Notes: generated from the sequence alone by a model not told the origin. A stretch of 28,683 nucleotides of DNA from Hofstenia miamia (GCA_900660155.1 CABFPE010000114.1:763045-791727); one strand, 5' to 3'; positions 1 to 11,966 are shown, numbered from the stretch's first letter. Numbers and translations: made by a program.

Positions 1-744
1 CACACATAATTTAACATTTTAATGAATCTGGTACCACGGATTAGACATGTAAATACAATTCAATTAAAATATAGACAATAATCAGCTATATTTCTATTTA
101 TATATTTCATATATTCGTCATGTATTTCAATTCATGTGAAATTATAATAAGATTTACTTCATTACAAGAAGGACTTACTCGTAAGTATTCGGTTTAAGAG
201 TACTTTGATGTTCTGTATTTTTAAGAATTTTGTTTTCAAGTTGAAAGTCTTGCAGATTTATGTGTAAATAATATGACTGCAATTTGTGGTGGAACTGTGT
301 TTCCACTTCCCATTTTTCTCTATTTGCAAATGAATATGGTATACATTTGTAATTCTATTTTAGTTACGAGCTCATCTTCTTTTCTAAGAAGTTAGTATAA
401 CAATTTGTTTTGGACTTCTCTGTCAATTTTTGCAATTTCTCTATTTGGTTTGTGTCCTCTAATTTTTAATGCCCTCATCACCATTAACAAATTTGACATT
501 TCCCAAATGTAGGCATTTCCTACTTTATAAATGATAAACTTTTAGCGGAGTGCTTGTTATTATTGTTGTTATGGTTTCCATGAAATGTTTAATTGTAAGC
601 TATACATATGAAAACAACTGTTTAAGTTAAAATTATTAAGGCCTGTCTTAGCTACACAATTTAATTTGCCAGACTTAATCAGCCTGACTTTTTAAATTTA
701 TACAGTAATGATATATCTTGGTGTAATTGAAATTATATTAATTA
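1..744. other. AT-rich stretch, no gene seen
   Basis: No reading frame of useful length, RNA gene or element end was recognised. The sequence is AT-rich throughout and leads into a (TA)n array. Confidence 0.6.
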
Positions 745-748
745 ATGT

Positions 749-749
<1 letters not shown>

Positions 750-807
<58 letters not shown>

Positions 808-808
808 A
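750..808. repeat. (TA)n microsatellite
   Basis: A dinucleotide TA array of roughly 58 bases with one CA interruption near 783. Arrays like this occur about ten times in the window, often beside transposon ends. Confidence 0.95.
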
Positions 809-2654
809 ATAGAAATAGTATATTTATAATGTGTAGCAATTGAAACAGAAATGTTTTTCAAGATCGCTGTCTTCTGATGAATTGAGAAGTTGATAGCACT
901 TTAAGTTTTAACATGTCGCTCAAAATCATTTTTAGCCAGTTTGCTTTTTATTCTAACCAATCTGATTCTTCATTTAGAAAATCAGAATTTTGAAACACAA
1001 TTTTTGAGAAGTTGTTCAATCTTTCCGTAATTCTGCTTGATGCAGAAGAAGTATTTCTTAGATGAAGGCGAGCAGTGATAATAGCTATTATTATATTCTC
1101 AGAGATGAAGTGGATGGCGTTGGCTATGGCCACAAATATAAGATAAAAAAACCTATGGAGCGACAATTCATTTCCACCTTACCTTACGAGGTCCATGGGA
1201 TCCCTACCCAGTGTACTCAGGGGGGACATGGTGGAATGCCCCCGCCAGGTTTCCAAATTTAATTTTGACTGGATAAATCAAAAAATGTTTCGTAAAAAAT
1301 TGAAAAATTTAAAATCTAGGATCGTGAAATGCATTTTTAGGGTCTATTTTCTCAATAACCATCTAAGCATTATACAAACGCGTCTATTAAACATTAAACA
1401 ATTCATTTCCTGCTTTCATGTTTTTGAATCTTTTTAATAATATCAGCAACATTTATTATAATCAAAAAGACTACAATATAAAAATATTTTACAAATGACT
1501 AAAACTTTTGAATAGCTTTTTAGTAAAAAACTAGAGATGTGGTTTAGCAGACATGGTTGTCATTCTCAACCCTGCATATCTGTTTTGTTTTGTCTATTAG
1601 AATCATACACGTATGTTCTACAAAATTTACATAACTTTACCAACGCCCCCTATAGGACTTTTAATTACATTTAAATACAGACATTTCTACTATTCCCTGT
1701 TGTCAATAAATATAGCGCGTTGTGAGATTTAGTCAGAAGTTAGAAAAGATGAAATTCGTATTTATTATTCGTGCAGGAAACAAAACAGTCGGTAGATGTC
1801 TGTGTACTACTAAATATATTACAGAAATGAACTAGTTGCTTTCGAAACCATAAATAATAAGGATTATTATAAAGCTTTTCTTCTTAATAAATTTATCGCA
1901 TTTCGAATGAGTACCAACAAATCCTGATAATTGGTTAAAACAATAACCTGATATCTTAAGATTTTGTAAATTATGGTGCATTCACTATAATTGATTGTTA
2001 ATTATTAATGGTGGAATATTTGACGAGTGGAAAGAGATACTTGGCTAATAAACCGGCTTTGGAGGCATTGTTAAATAAATACGAAACGGAAAGTGTCAAT
2101 TTCCTATTTCGACAACAAAGCCACTCGGAAAGATGTTTAATTGGATATTATCAAATATTCGGCATCTAATCAGCGACCAAAATGTTAGCTAAGGTAAATA
2201 GCCTAATGGAATTTCTGAGAATATCATAACGCAACCAAATATGATAAATTTACCACCATTGCTGATAAGAACCAAATATAATAATTTAATCGTGAAAAGC
2301 CTAAATGCTGTAATAACAAAGCCTACTTTCATCAATTTTTGAATATTTTAAAATAGTGAATTAATCAATAATGAATTATGAAATTGTCTTTAATTATGCA
2401 TTTCAGTCCATTGTATGTTTTAAGCTATCGCTAAAATATGGCTTTAGTTTTCGTTACATTCACTTACAATAACAAAACTTCATCAAAGAAATAGATTTAA
2501 TTCTACCACAGATGCGCAAAATTGATAAAAGTTTAGCATAATTCGAAAATTACTTAAATATATTTAAGTAATTCTTAATGAAATTACTGCATAAAACACC
2601 ACAAACTGCAACGCATTCCACTTTCAAAACGAGTGAAACTTTTAAATAATTTTT
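809..2654. other. Non-coding stretch with two weak short frames
   Basis: Two overlapping short frames lie at 948-1166 (minus) and 1062-1261 (plus). The minus frame has a hydrophobic start and a charged tail but begins at a TTG, not an ATG. Neither resembles a known family. A GC-richer patch at 1188-1250 contains runs of G and C (a GGGGGG and a CCCCCG) of the kind seen at transposon ends, but no matching second end was found. Nothing else is supportable here. Confidence 0.5.
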
Positions 2655-3152
2655 GAAAAGTTCTTAAAAATGGTAACTTTGTATCAAAATTATTCATTGC
2701 ATACCGCGGTAGCGATTTACTCAATTGCGGTGGTTAGCGGTAGAATTAAAACAACTTGCGGTTGCATTGGATTTAAAATCTCTAAGTATTTCTCAAAACA
2801 TTTTTCTGAAACAAAACTAAGAGATTTCACATACAAAATATTAAAAGTAATTTTTACATATTTCATTGAAAATTTGATACTACACAAATAAAATTGAATG
2901 AAATCACAAAATATCAAGAAATTGTATTAAACTTTTCTATGAATGATCCATCATAATCCTTAAAAAATAATTCAGAAATATAAATATTTTCTTACGAAGA
3001 TAAAAATAGCCATTGTTGCGGTATACCGCGGCAAAATTTCACTTATTGCGGTGTTTTGCGGCAAAAAGCATACATTGCGGTGGTTAGCGGGTGAAATTTT
3101 ATTCTATGCGGTGGCAATAATTTTAAAAAACCTGTACCGCGCCCATCTCTAG
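2655..3152. mobile_element. hAT-like non-autonomous element end with GCGG repeats
   Basis: Two clusters of GCGGT-type repeats lie at 2698-2766 and 3016-3137. The 17-bp unit ATTGCGGTGGTTAGCGG occurs perfectly twice, at 2724-2740 and 3074-3090, and self-complementary CCGCGG cores sit at 2704 and 3026. On the minus strand the right end reads CTAGAGATGGGCGCGGTAC from 3152, a terminus like those of many hAT elements, which often carry short subterminal repeats. The left terminus is not clearly preserved; 2655 is a guess from weak similarity to the right end. No transposase is present. Short frames crossing it are by-products of the repeats. Confidence 0.5.
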
Positions 3153-3674
3153 TTGGAATATTATCTCTTTTCACATTATAAAATAATTTATATATTCACG
3201 TGAATTTTAAATTTTCATCAGATTATTTAGGTTACGCCATATGGATTCTGCGAATGAGTGGCTTAGCACAACTGAACCAATACATTTGGCACAAAAACTT
3301 TATCCCCATTTGGAGTTATAAATCAAAATTAATTGTAACACGTTTGTATCAGTGCAAGTAGTTAATTGGGCAATAAATCTTGATGGTTTTCCAAAACTTT
3401 TCTAAAATCCACCATACATGTACATGCGGGTCAGTTCTTATATCATGTTACCGTGTTTTCATTGTTTCCCAAATTTGATTTATTATGTTTATCAAATATA
3501 TAAAGTTATTAAACGAGATTCACATTTTTATTTATAAATGTACGTGGCATAATTTTTTAGTAAAGTTTTTTGAAATAAAAAGTTCAATCGAGTTTGTTTT
3601 TAGACTCTCCACAAATCAATTGCTTAGCTTATTTTGACCTTTAGATTTCAAGGAATTAAGAACAAGTATAAACA
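3153..3674. other. AT-rich stretch, no gene seen
   Basis: Nothing recognised between the GCGG-repeat element and the next TA array. No frame of more than about 50 codons and no repeat ends. Confidence 0.55.
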
Positions 3675-3716
3675 TGTATATATATATATATAAATAAATA
3701 TATATATATATATACA
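3675..3716. repeat. (TA)n microsatellite
   Basis: Interrupted TA array at the edge of the dispersed repeat that follows. The inverted partner copy also has a TA array at this edge (23700-23746). Confidence 0.9.
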
Positions 3717-4070
3717 TAATAAATGGTATTTTGTATTTAAAGTTGATAGAGACAATTTAAAACTTTATGACAAAATAACATTTATAATATCCCATTGTTA
3801 TAAACTCATCAATTTTATTGTGGATAACCTCAAAGAATATAGTCTAACTAATTTATCGATCAGAGTTTAACCATTAAAACTGCATTGAAATCAATATATA
3901 TATATTTATTAATATTTCCAGACAGAAAAAAATTCTTCATAATTTTTTCATTACATTTTTAAGAAGATGTTAATTTTTTAATCCATATGCATGTATAAAT
4001 AATGGCCAATCGATAATGCTATTTACACAGGATTTGGTGTGATATAATTTTGACATTGTATTAACAAAAT
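3716..4070 (+). repeat. Dispersed repeat, copy 1 (inverted partner at 23345-23703)
   Basis: This stretch aligns by eye with the reverse complement of 23345-23703. The first 160 bases or so (GATAGAGACAATTTAAAACT onward) look about 85 percent identical. A TA array of different length follows in each copy, then similarity resumes around GATTTGGTGTGATA (4031-4044). In the first part both copies share one stop-free frame of about 43 codons, beginning VDRDNLKLY and ending TNLSxR, and several differences fall on third codon positions. This suggests a piece of a coding mobile element. I do not recognise the protein and see no terminal inverted repeats. Confidence 0.7.
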
Positions 4071-4610
4071 TATACCTTGCTAAAGGTCTAATCTTTCTCA
4101 GTTATGTTAACACACGGATACAAAAACGTTATGCAAACAATTTGATATTTTTCAACAAGATTAACTAACATGATTATTTTTTGCATAATATAATTGCTAA
4201 ACAATTCATTCAAAATTTAAATTTTCAAATACAAGCAGGCTTTGTTTTTGCTTACCAAAATTTATACACCAAGTTGAAAATCAAAGACCACGCCTCAGAT
4301 AAAAAATGCTCACTAGTTCTAATCTACAGATTACTGTTTTATTCACTGTGTACAATAGGTTTATGACTGTTTGCCATTCTTTATGGCCATACCACCATCA
4401 TTTGATCATTTTTATGAAACGCTTGAAGTTCCCCCTCTTCCTCCCTCGTAAAACATTTTTCATTTTTTCAAAAGTGGAATTAATTGAAAAATTTAAAATA
4501 AAAGTCTATTTACACCACTAAAAAAATATGCCGTGCATTTTTACAAATAATTTGATAGTATAAATTTTAAATTGAACATGAACTTGAAATCTGATGTATA
4601 TATGTTTGTT
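4071..4610. other. AT-rich stretch, short frames only
   Basis: Overlapping frames of 61 and 71 codons at 4181-4521 show no recognisable motif and have the composition expected of chance frames. Nothing else was seen before the Penelope-like remnant. Confidence 0.5.
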
Positions 4611-4953
4611 TGTAGGTTAAGTACGCAGTTTTTTATAGGATCAATATCATTAAAAGTAAGAAACCAATAAGTCAAATATAATTTATCAAATAATGTGCAC
4701 CTGTGGTGAAGATTATATTGGTTTTTCTAGTAGGCAACTATCAAGAAGAATTAAAGAATATGAGACCAGTTCTAATATATCGAATCATCTAATTAAGTGC
4801 GGACTAAATTTTGAAACATAAATCTTACATGAGAGATCAATGTCAAGTCATTTAAAAATCAATGTGAGTATTTTTAGTCATGGGTTGCAACCAAGTTTAA
4901 ACACAAAAGAAGGCTATATTTATAAATTAAACTTGCCACTTTTTAAAATTTAA
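4611..4953 (+). pseudogene. Penelope-like element, GIY-YIG endonuclease C-terminus (broken)
   Basis: The frame from 4693 reads MCTCGEDYIGFSSRQLSRRI, then KEYETSSNISNHLIKCG, a stop at 4819-4821, then ILHERSMSSHLKIN and finally QPSLNTKEGYIYKLNLPLF with a stop at 4951-4953. The order Cx-C, D-YIG, an Arg-rich helix, a Glu, N-HL-x-CG and a PSLN tail is that of the GIY-YIG-type endonuclease at the C-terminus of Penelope-like retroelements, which nicks target DNA for insertion. A weakly preserved continuation upstream (4614-4690) contains another stop. No reverse transcriptase was found upstream, so this is a 5'-truncated dead copy. It is followed within 60 bases by a hammerhead-like core, which supports the family call. 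Confidence 0.8.
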
Positions 4954-5000
4954 AAAATTATAATTATTATTGTAAAATCTAGTAAATTTAGAGGGAATAA

Positions 5001-5047
5001 TTTGTAAAACTGACGATGACTTTCTAAGTCGAAATATATCTGCATGT
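5001..5047 (+). ncRNA. Hammerhead-ribozyme-like core downstream of Penelope remnant
   Basis: CTGACGA at 5010-5016 is followed by one unpaired T, the hairpin GACTT (5018-5022), loop TCT, AAGTC (5026-5030), then GAAA at 5031-5034. This is the order CUGANGA, stem II, GAAA of the hammerhead core. A possible 4-bp stem III with one wobble is TATA/ATGT-like around 5034-5046. Stem I pairing and a clear NUH cleavage site were not resolved. Hammerhead motifs are known in terminal repeats of Penelope-like elements. The extra base between CUGANGA and stem II departs from the canonical core, so self-cleavage is uncertain. Confidence 0.5.
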
Positions 5048-5704
5048 TCTTATTAAGGCATATTATAGCAATACCAAATTAAATAACAGTGATTTATCTG
5101 ATGAGGCCCCATAGTGATTTGTAGCAGATGTGTCACGTTGGAGGTTTTTGCAGAGGAAATATAAAATATAGTCAGCGCTAGATATCTTAGACAAAAGTTC
5201 AAGTAATAAAGCCATGGTCGAGATTAAATTCCAAAAAGATGGAAATAGTCATAACTCTAGTGTACATATGTATGTTTGAAGCCCTGAAAGTGTAAGCATT
5301 TCTTAGAATTCAATGGGAATCCACTTGAAAGTTTAAATATATGTTGAGCAATTTTGTAAGAGAGATTGGATTGGGCTAGCGAGTTCTATATAATAACGTT
5401 CACTGACAGTGTCAAATTCATTTTAACCATGGTATTTGAATAACAAAATTAATGTGAATTGATTTTGAGATTTTATTAAAAGACATCGCGAGATTGGACA
5501 GATATTAAAAGTGATTTATTGATGATTAGCGGGCAGTTTTGTAAATTCTCAATCAGATTTCCTAGTATTGTTCATAATGAAGTAATTCATTCATTAATTT
5601 TAATGCTTAGGGATTGTGACATCAGATTGCTTTCGCATTTACTTCTAGACATAACTCTATCCCTACATCAAATTATAAAAGGGCTTTAATAGGTTTGGTT
5701 GGCA

Positions 5705-5708
<4 letters not shown>
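5048..5708. other. AT-rich stretch, no gene seen
   Basis: Probable downstream flank of the Penelope remnant, with no identifiable end. No frame or RNA recognised. Confidence 0.5.

Positions 5709-5782
<74 letters not shown>
5709..5782. repeat. (TA)n microsatellite
   Basis: The longest TA array in the window, about 74 bases with a single C interruption near 5757. Confidence 0.97.
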
Positions 5783-6424
5783 ACTTAGTGAAAAAGTCAA
5801 AAAATATTAAACCATGGGTCAACTAATAGCTATGATGGTAGGGATTTGCTAAGTAATAAACGAACACTTATATTAGTTTATTGTGCCATCAAATGATACT
5901 TAAGCCATTTTGTGAAATTATACTTCATTTTTTGGATAAGTCTTAACCACAAGAGATTTCGGTAGACAAAAATTATTTTATATGATATTAATTTTAAGTG
6001 AAATCAAAAAGCAATTTGAATTATAGATGACGTAAAACACTTAAATTAATTTGGTCCGATGCTTCTAATATTAATGACAATGATACAAGAACGCTTATTA
6101 ACGCAGAAAACAGTTTGTAAAAATACTGTACAATTTAGCGGTCTAAATTCTAAACTTGCATACGGGCAGTATGAATTAAGTGGTGTTAAACTAAACATTG
6201 GTTTGAACCAATCTTGCTATATTCTGCTGCATACAACGTAATTCTGGGATCAATTCTTGTCATTGGACGAGTGGTTGTTCTAATGATGGCATTTCCTTCA
6301 TTTTTGTCATTGGTCTAGACGGTTGGCCTTTGACCTGGGACGCCGTGGATATTGCCGGGGGGTGTTTTACTGACGTCATGGATGTAATTTTACTAGTTTT
6401 TGTGTTATTTATGTGACCTAATTT
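5783..6424. other. No gene recognised; one CRE-like palindrome
   Basis: A 60-codon frame at 6059-6241 has no recognisable motif. The stretch 6240-6380 is GC-richer than its surroundings and holds the palindrome TGACGTCA at 6371-6378, a CRE-type site, but no promoter or gene can be tied to it. Confidence 0.4.
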
Positions 6425-6435
6425 AGTTTGCATTT

Positions 6436-6524
6436 TTTTTACTTTTTACTTTCCCACATAATTACATTTTTTACTTTCCCACATTACCTTACATTTTTTT
6501 TCATTACTTTCCCACATTTAGTTA
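6436..6524 (+). repeat. Short tandem repeat, unit about 27 bp
   Basis: The motif ACTTTCCCACAT occurs three times, near 6449, 6472 and 6504, each preceded by a T-rich run and mostly followed by a TTAC- or TTAG-like spacer. This makes an imperfect tandem array of three units of roughly 23 to 32 bases. Confidence 0.75.
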
Positions 6525-9500
6525 AATGTTTTGCTAGTCTGAAAAATACAAAATAATTTGCTTTTGCAATAGATGGTTAAGGTTGTTCCCTAACATTTGT
6601 TAGCATTTGTTTTTTCAGATTTTATATTTATATTTTAAATTTAGATTATATTTACAATTTTTAAATAAAATAAAAAATAATTTCGTTTTTGGAAATCAAC
6701 AAAAATGTATTCAAGGGTTTCATTACGAACGCTGTAGCAAGGCCTTCTTTAAATTAGAAGATTTAAATCAATGCTAGCCCAGTTAAGCTACTCTTCTTTA
6801 AATTCTTCTGTAAAAATTATTAAATATAAATGCATTTTGTAAGAAGATAAAATTTTTGTAGCTGGTAACAAGACAATTGCGTTTTTGAATATATTTTCCT
6901 TTTATCCGACTACGACTCTCTCCTAAATTATAATAATTATTGACTAATTTAGAATATTAATTCCTATTGACAATATTGATGGTCTTATATAATGACTTTA
7001 ATTTACAAATTATTAAATTCAAGAACGCTTATTGAATTATTCTCTAATTCAAATATCATAAAGTATATCTTCTCGCCTTCCCTGAAAAATCAATACGGAA
7101 TTCTTCAATTTCCTTCCAAGTACTCATAATATCCCTCTTATATCATATAGCGGTTTGAAATGGAATTACATTATGAATTCAACAACTTACATTGATATAA
7201 TTTTTTTAGCCCCATTGAGTTGGATAGAGTAGACGGGCCCACACCCTCCTTAGAAACTGTCGTACTTGCCTCGACAAATTCAGACGCCAGATGTTCAGGC
7301 TTTTAAATTAATGCAATATAATATAAAATTTCATCCAATTCATGTCCCAATGTAATCACAATAATTCAAGAACATAATATTGGCATCCCTGTTTTCATAA
7401 TAATGTTTACTAAAAGTTTAACTAGTGTCGTAATTTTTTCCTATAGTAAATTTGTAATATTTCTAATTGTTTCTTCTTCCTGATTAAAAGAGGTCTCTTA
7501 TAGTTCAAAAAAACTTCTTTTTTTAGGCTTATGTTCTTAGAGTGAGAAACATTCTTAAAACTTTAGTTTCCTATCTTCAATTTTAATTAAAAATGGCTTT
7601 TAAATTGCGAAATCAAACTCAAGATTTAAATTGTTAGAAATTTCCAATTTGGAGGTCCTATTTAATTATGTTTAAGTTTTGATTAATCTTTTGGTTGTAG
7701 GAACTGTAATATTACTTATATATGCAATATATATGTAATAAGCAATGTATGTAATTTTCAATTAAAAATGTTAAAAATTTCTGTCCAAATTCGGCTAATT
7801 CCCATGATCAAATACTGAATGACAGACATCAAATTTCCTATTCAACTTTGAGACCGAAAATCTCTTAGACTTAAAAAAAATATATTCTAAAATGCATTTC
7901 ACAATGGTCTAAGATAAATTCAATCCATTAAAGAGTTCATCTATATATCTTGTTCTAATTATCAATAAATCAACTGGATGTAAATACCATATTAAGATCA
8001 CATGTTTTAAATCACATTTTAATCTGTATATAAATATTAATATTGTTAAATATACAAAAATGCTACTACCAAAAAAAATTGATGCAATTTAACCTATTTA
8101 AATGTAAGTGATTTTATTTTCGATTCGAGTATCGGTTAGATGGACATTAAGTAATTCTATTCATCACGTCAAATTGGTGTATTTTAAGAGTAAGTTAAAG
8201 GATTAACAACTGTTTCAATTAAATTGGACTTGCTAAAGAAATCTACCAGCCTCTTGTTATATTTACTTATTTGTCTTTGTGCTACCATTTTCTTAGAAAC
8301 GAAATTCAAAGTATACCAAGACGCCAAAGTGAGTCAATGGCGTCAAAAGAATGTACGAAATTAGAAGGTCTTGAAATCGGTGCCAAATTAAATGAAAACT
8401 CAATAAATAATTTTAAGCAAATTTTTTGTAAAAAGTAGTGGAGCCAATTAATTGATGGATTTTTGTGCACATCACCAGGGCGCCAAACATCATAATGAAA
8501 AGTACATCTTCGTGAGGTAGACAACTGTCGCGTTTAATTATCTTGCTCTGACTCCGAAATTCGCGACTACATGAGGGAACCTCTGTTGGTATTTATTTTT
8601 GCAAAAAACCTCACGCGCGCCACATATTCTAACCAGTATATGACAAGACTTTTGGTCAACTAAGTATTAATAGAAATTTATCTATTATCTGAACATAAGT
8701 TTTTTATTGTCGTAAAGACCTGTTCAAGCTTCATAATATAATTCATTCTCCTGCAAAAATTTGTTAAGGATAAATTTTGCAAAACACATTTATTGTGTGC
8801 TCCCTTGAGCTTACTTTGAACTAAGTCGAGTTATAGAAGCAAGCAATCGTGTATTGTACATAAATTTACAGGAGGTGGAGTTACCTATTTATTACCACTT
8901 ACGCTTTATGGTAAATATACTTTTATAAACCAACCACTTAACGGTGATTAAGTCACTCTTGGTCTTTGTTATCCGCCTTCATCATATCAATTGACATCAG
9001 CACTGCAAACATTGTGGAACTGCGATAAGAACCTTCCTACTGACAATAAAAGAGCATATGAATAAAAAATCAAAAAGCCAATTTTATTCTTATTGCTAAT
9101 ATAATTGTTTTCACCAAAATCTAAGCAGGACAAATATACTTTATTACCCGATGGAAATAGAAAATTCGCTAAGCTTCAAAATAATGCTAGAAAGCAATAA
9201 CATATGGAGTATTAGGTATCTTAAGAATCAATAACGAATATGAAATATTGTCTATAGTCATCATTCTTTCAATTCCGAGTCAAAATTTGAAACTTAAAGG
9301 CTTGACGAGGTTGTATTTATATAACCTTATTCTCATATTAGATATGAATTGATTTATCATATAAGAAAAATGCGGCTAGATGCAAAAAAGTTCCAATTTC
9401 ATGCAATTTATTAGGTTGTGATCAGGTAGGGAGTGACCCTGATGGTGTCAACCAATCACTAATATTTGACATGAACAACACAATATGTAGACATCTTTCA

Positions 9501-9906
9501 AGATGCTAAGTAAATATTTAAATTTCATTTAGTTGAAAGTAAGTAATTAAGAGATTGTAAAACTTACTGAAATTCTCTCAATGTGTGTATTCTTGGAATC
9601 AATGGATTTCTGTTCTTCCAAAAGAACTATAGCCTGTATAAACTGAATTCAATAAATCAGGATTAATTTTTCTGCAATTAGTGTGAAGGTTATTTAGTCA
9701 TATACAAATTTTTAGATTTGCAATACTTCCCGTAATTATGATTAGAGTTTGATGAAATACTCAGTTATATTCCATCATTATTTCTGCTGAATTTCATCTT
9801 AGTATGAATAATTATAGTTGCAAGACAACTATCTCTAATGATTGTTATAAATTAATTGCGTTTACACTGCTTATTGGTAGTTACAACAACATAATTATGA
9901 AAATTA
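6525..9906. other. Long AT-rich stretch, no gene supported
   Basis: About 3.4 kb with no recognised protein, RNA or element end. A 72-codon minus-strand frame at 8306-8524 contains a plausible-looking RPGDVHKNPSINWLHYF segment, but it starts at a TTG and matches no family I can name. An imperfect 29-bp palindrome lies at 7711-7739 (ATTACTTATATATG and its mirror). The GC-richer patch 8555-8630 shows nothing further. Confidence 0.45.
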
Positions 9907-9921
9907 AATATATATATATAT

Positions 9922-10026
9922 AAAATTTTACTAAGAACTAAACATCCGAAAATAGCAGAGGCAATATATATAAAAGAAGCAACAAAGGGTAAATTATTAA
10001 ATCGACAACAAAGCATGATGGCCTAA
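9922..10026 (+). pseudogene. Penelope-like element, extreme C-terminus (fragment)
   Basis: A 34-codon frame ends with a stop at 10024-10026 and contains HPKIAEAIYIKE and then LLNRQQ. The pattern EA-x-x-I followed by about ten residues and LN-x-Q is the usual end of GIY-YIG domains in Penelope-like elements. The upstream part is not readable and is cut by a short TA array at 9907-9922. A hammerhead-like core follows 80 bases downstream, the same arrangement as at 4.7-5.0 kb, which raises confidence. The fragment is far too short to be functional. Confidence 0.5.
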
Positions 10027-10096
10027 AATTTATTCTAAGTGTATGTAATAAGATCATTTATATTTAGTGTAGTTTATTGTAAATTTAATTACCGCA

Positions 10097-10200
10097 TATT
10101 TTGTAAGCTGACGAGGATGGTAACACATCGAAATCGATATTTAAGACTGTCGTCACATTCAAATAGTATTAGAAAGCTCAGTTTGCTTACACATAATATA
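10097..10200 (+). ncRNA. Hammerhead-ribozyme-like repeat, copy A
   Basis: CTGACGA at 10108-10114, one extra G, then GATG (10116-10119), a six-base loop, CATC (10126-10129) and GAAA (10130-10133) reproduce the core order CUGANGA, stem II, GAAA. TGTAAG before the core and CTTACA near 10188 are complementary and could close an outer stem. I could not find a stem III with a proper cleavage triplet, so catalytic activity is unproven. The segment recurs at 11968-12070 with three substitutions. Its position after a Penelope-type C-terminus suits the known presence of hammerheads in those elements. Confidence 0.45.
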
Positions 10201-10213
10201 TATATATATATAT
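10195..10213. repeat. Short (TA)n array
   Basis: A short TA run ends the hammerhead-like repeat. Another lies just upstream at 9907-9922. Confidence 0.85.
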
Positions 10214-11738
10214 TACGTTAGGAAATTGAAATTCGCGGATAATTTAGGACTTCAGATTTAAGTATACTATTTGATTTCGTTCTTCAAAAGATTAAAAATT
10301 GAGATGTGAACAGAGTAGATAGCTAATTACGCAAATCTTAGAAAGCATCGAAATTTTAATGGATGTTATGGGTTTCAACAATCATAAGTAGTTGCTAAAT
10401 GCTTTAAGTGTCCTGACCATTATCTGCTTGCATTTAAGCGACTAGATCACATAAATATCAATACGCTTGAAGCATTTTTTAAGAAATGTGTCATACATAC
10501 TATGTACAGGTTGATGCGACAACTTAAAAAATTTAAATTTCCATCGGCGTCATTCAAGGTCATCATTTAGCGTTCAACCCGAATTAGCATCGATTTTACA
10601 TGGAATATATATGCATGATCAATTGCATAGAATGAATGTTGACGATTTTTTTAAGACGTTCTTGAAGTAGATATAAAATTGAATGCAAGTTACTAAAGCC
10701 ACTCAAAATACTGTAGAAGTCTGTCGCAATATGTCACATGTATACATTGGTTAGATTCCTCAAAATATTGTTTGAAATTTATAGGTAGCTATTCAGTACT
10801 GAGTATATTTTGGATTCAAAATTATATATTTATATAGTTGCAATGTTGTATATTTAAGTAGTTGCATATAAATGAACGCGGTGATATTACTTGTAAAAAA
10901 ATTAAGAGCGCTAAAGTATCGACCATTTCTGCACTATAGAGCGGCTGAAGCGGCTTTCGTACTCTTAAACTCCTTCTTGATAGTACTCTAGCAATGGAAG
11001 ACGTTTCAAAACGGGAAATTTCTTTTTAAGTTATTTTTGCTTTGCGTTAGGCAGCGAAGTCTGTTAACATAATAATTGTAAACAATTCCCCATTTGAATT
11101 CAAGTGATTAAAAAAAGAAATTATAATATGCTTTTAAAATTTTGAAGATTTCAATGTGCTAACAATGTGCAGACGAATGGTGGTCAAAATATAAATTATG
11201 TATGATATTTAGGTTTAATCTTGAAATAATTATATTTACATTACAAAGACTCTGATGTTCAACATTCTGGAGATAGTGATGATAAGAGTTCTTTATAAAA
11301 CATTTACACCAAATTCGCGATGATTAAATTACTCTTGATCTGGAATAAAATATATTTTTTATGTGGAGTTTTTAGGGATGTAAATTTAATTAATAATGAT
11401 AGACTCACTTTTACTTAAAAGCATTGTAATGTTGAATCCGACTAATTAGAGATATTCAAAATAACTAGAGACTTGTGTTAATTCAAAGAACGTTTAAATT
11501 TCGTTAATAAATATATTACTTCATCTCGAAAATAAGTGAAAACCTTCAACTGGCTTTTCATCTCATAAAAATTTAAGAAAAATAATTTTTCTACATCATA
11601 TTTTTGCATCACATATATATTTAAAAAAAATTAACTTTTAACAATTTGGTTTGATAAAATTTTGAATAAATTTTTTTTACTAATTTAGCTGATTCTAATT
11701 TTAAAGAATACATTTGTTCTTAATGCCCTTATTTTTTG
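10214..11738. other. AT-rich stretch, no gene seen
   Basis: No recognisable frame, RNA or element end. Many homopolymer T runs occur from 11580 onward. Confidence 0.5.
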
Positions 11739-11966
11739 TAAAAGATTATTTTTTTCAAGTCAATGCCTCTTCTGCAGGAGATGAATGAATTGTGCAAATA
11801 GAAAAAAATTATTAAAATTAAATTTGAAATTATAAGCATTTTCTATATTTTAGGAAACCACTACTGCACGTAGAACAATCATATTATTCTAGGTAACAGC
11901 ATTTTAAGAACAAACAATGCATAAAACCTGGATGAATTAACATTAAACACGAGGATGAAATCTTTA
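11739..11966 (+). repeat. 228-bp direct duplication, copy 1 (likely assembly artefact)
   Basis: Identical base for base, as far as I can read, to 12072-12299. Copy 1 ends exactly at the N at 11967 and copy 2 begins exactly after the N at 12071. Perfect identity in neutral AT-rich DNA with both boundaries at N bases points to an unmerged contig overlap, not a biological duplication. Confidence 0.9.

Noticed and set aside
948..1261. Overlapping 72- and 66-codon frames as small genes
   Set aside because: The minus frame starts at TTG with a stop close upstream, neither has a recognisable motif, and they overlap each other on opposite strands.
1531..3152. CTAGAGATGTGG at 1531 as the left partner of the GCGG-element right end (CTAGAGATGGGC), giving a 1.6-kb hAT element
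   Set aside because: Only about ten bases agree, there are no GCGG repeats on the left side, and the flanking octamers (GTAAAAAA and TTGGAATA) do not match.
5088..5130. CTGATGAGGCCCC near 5098 as another hammerhead core
   Set aside because: No complementary stem II and no following GAAA at the needed spacing.
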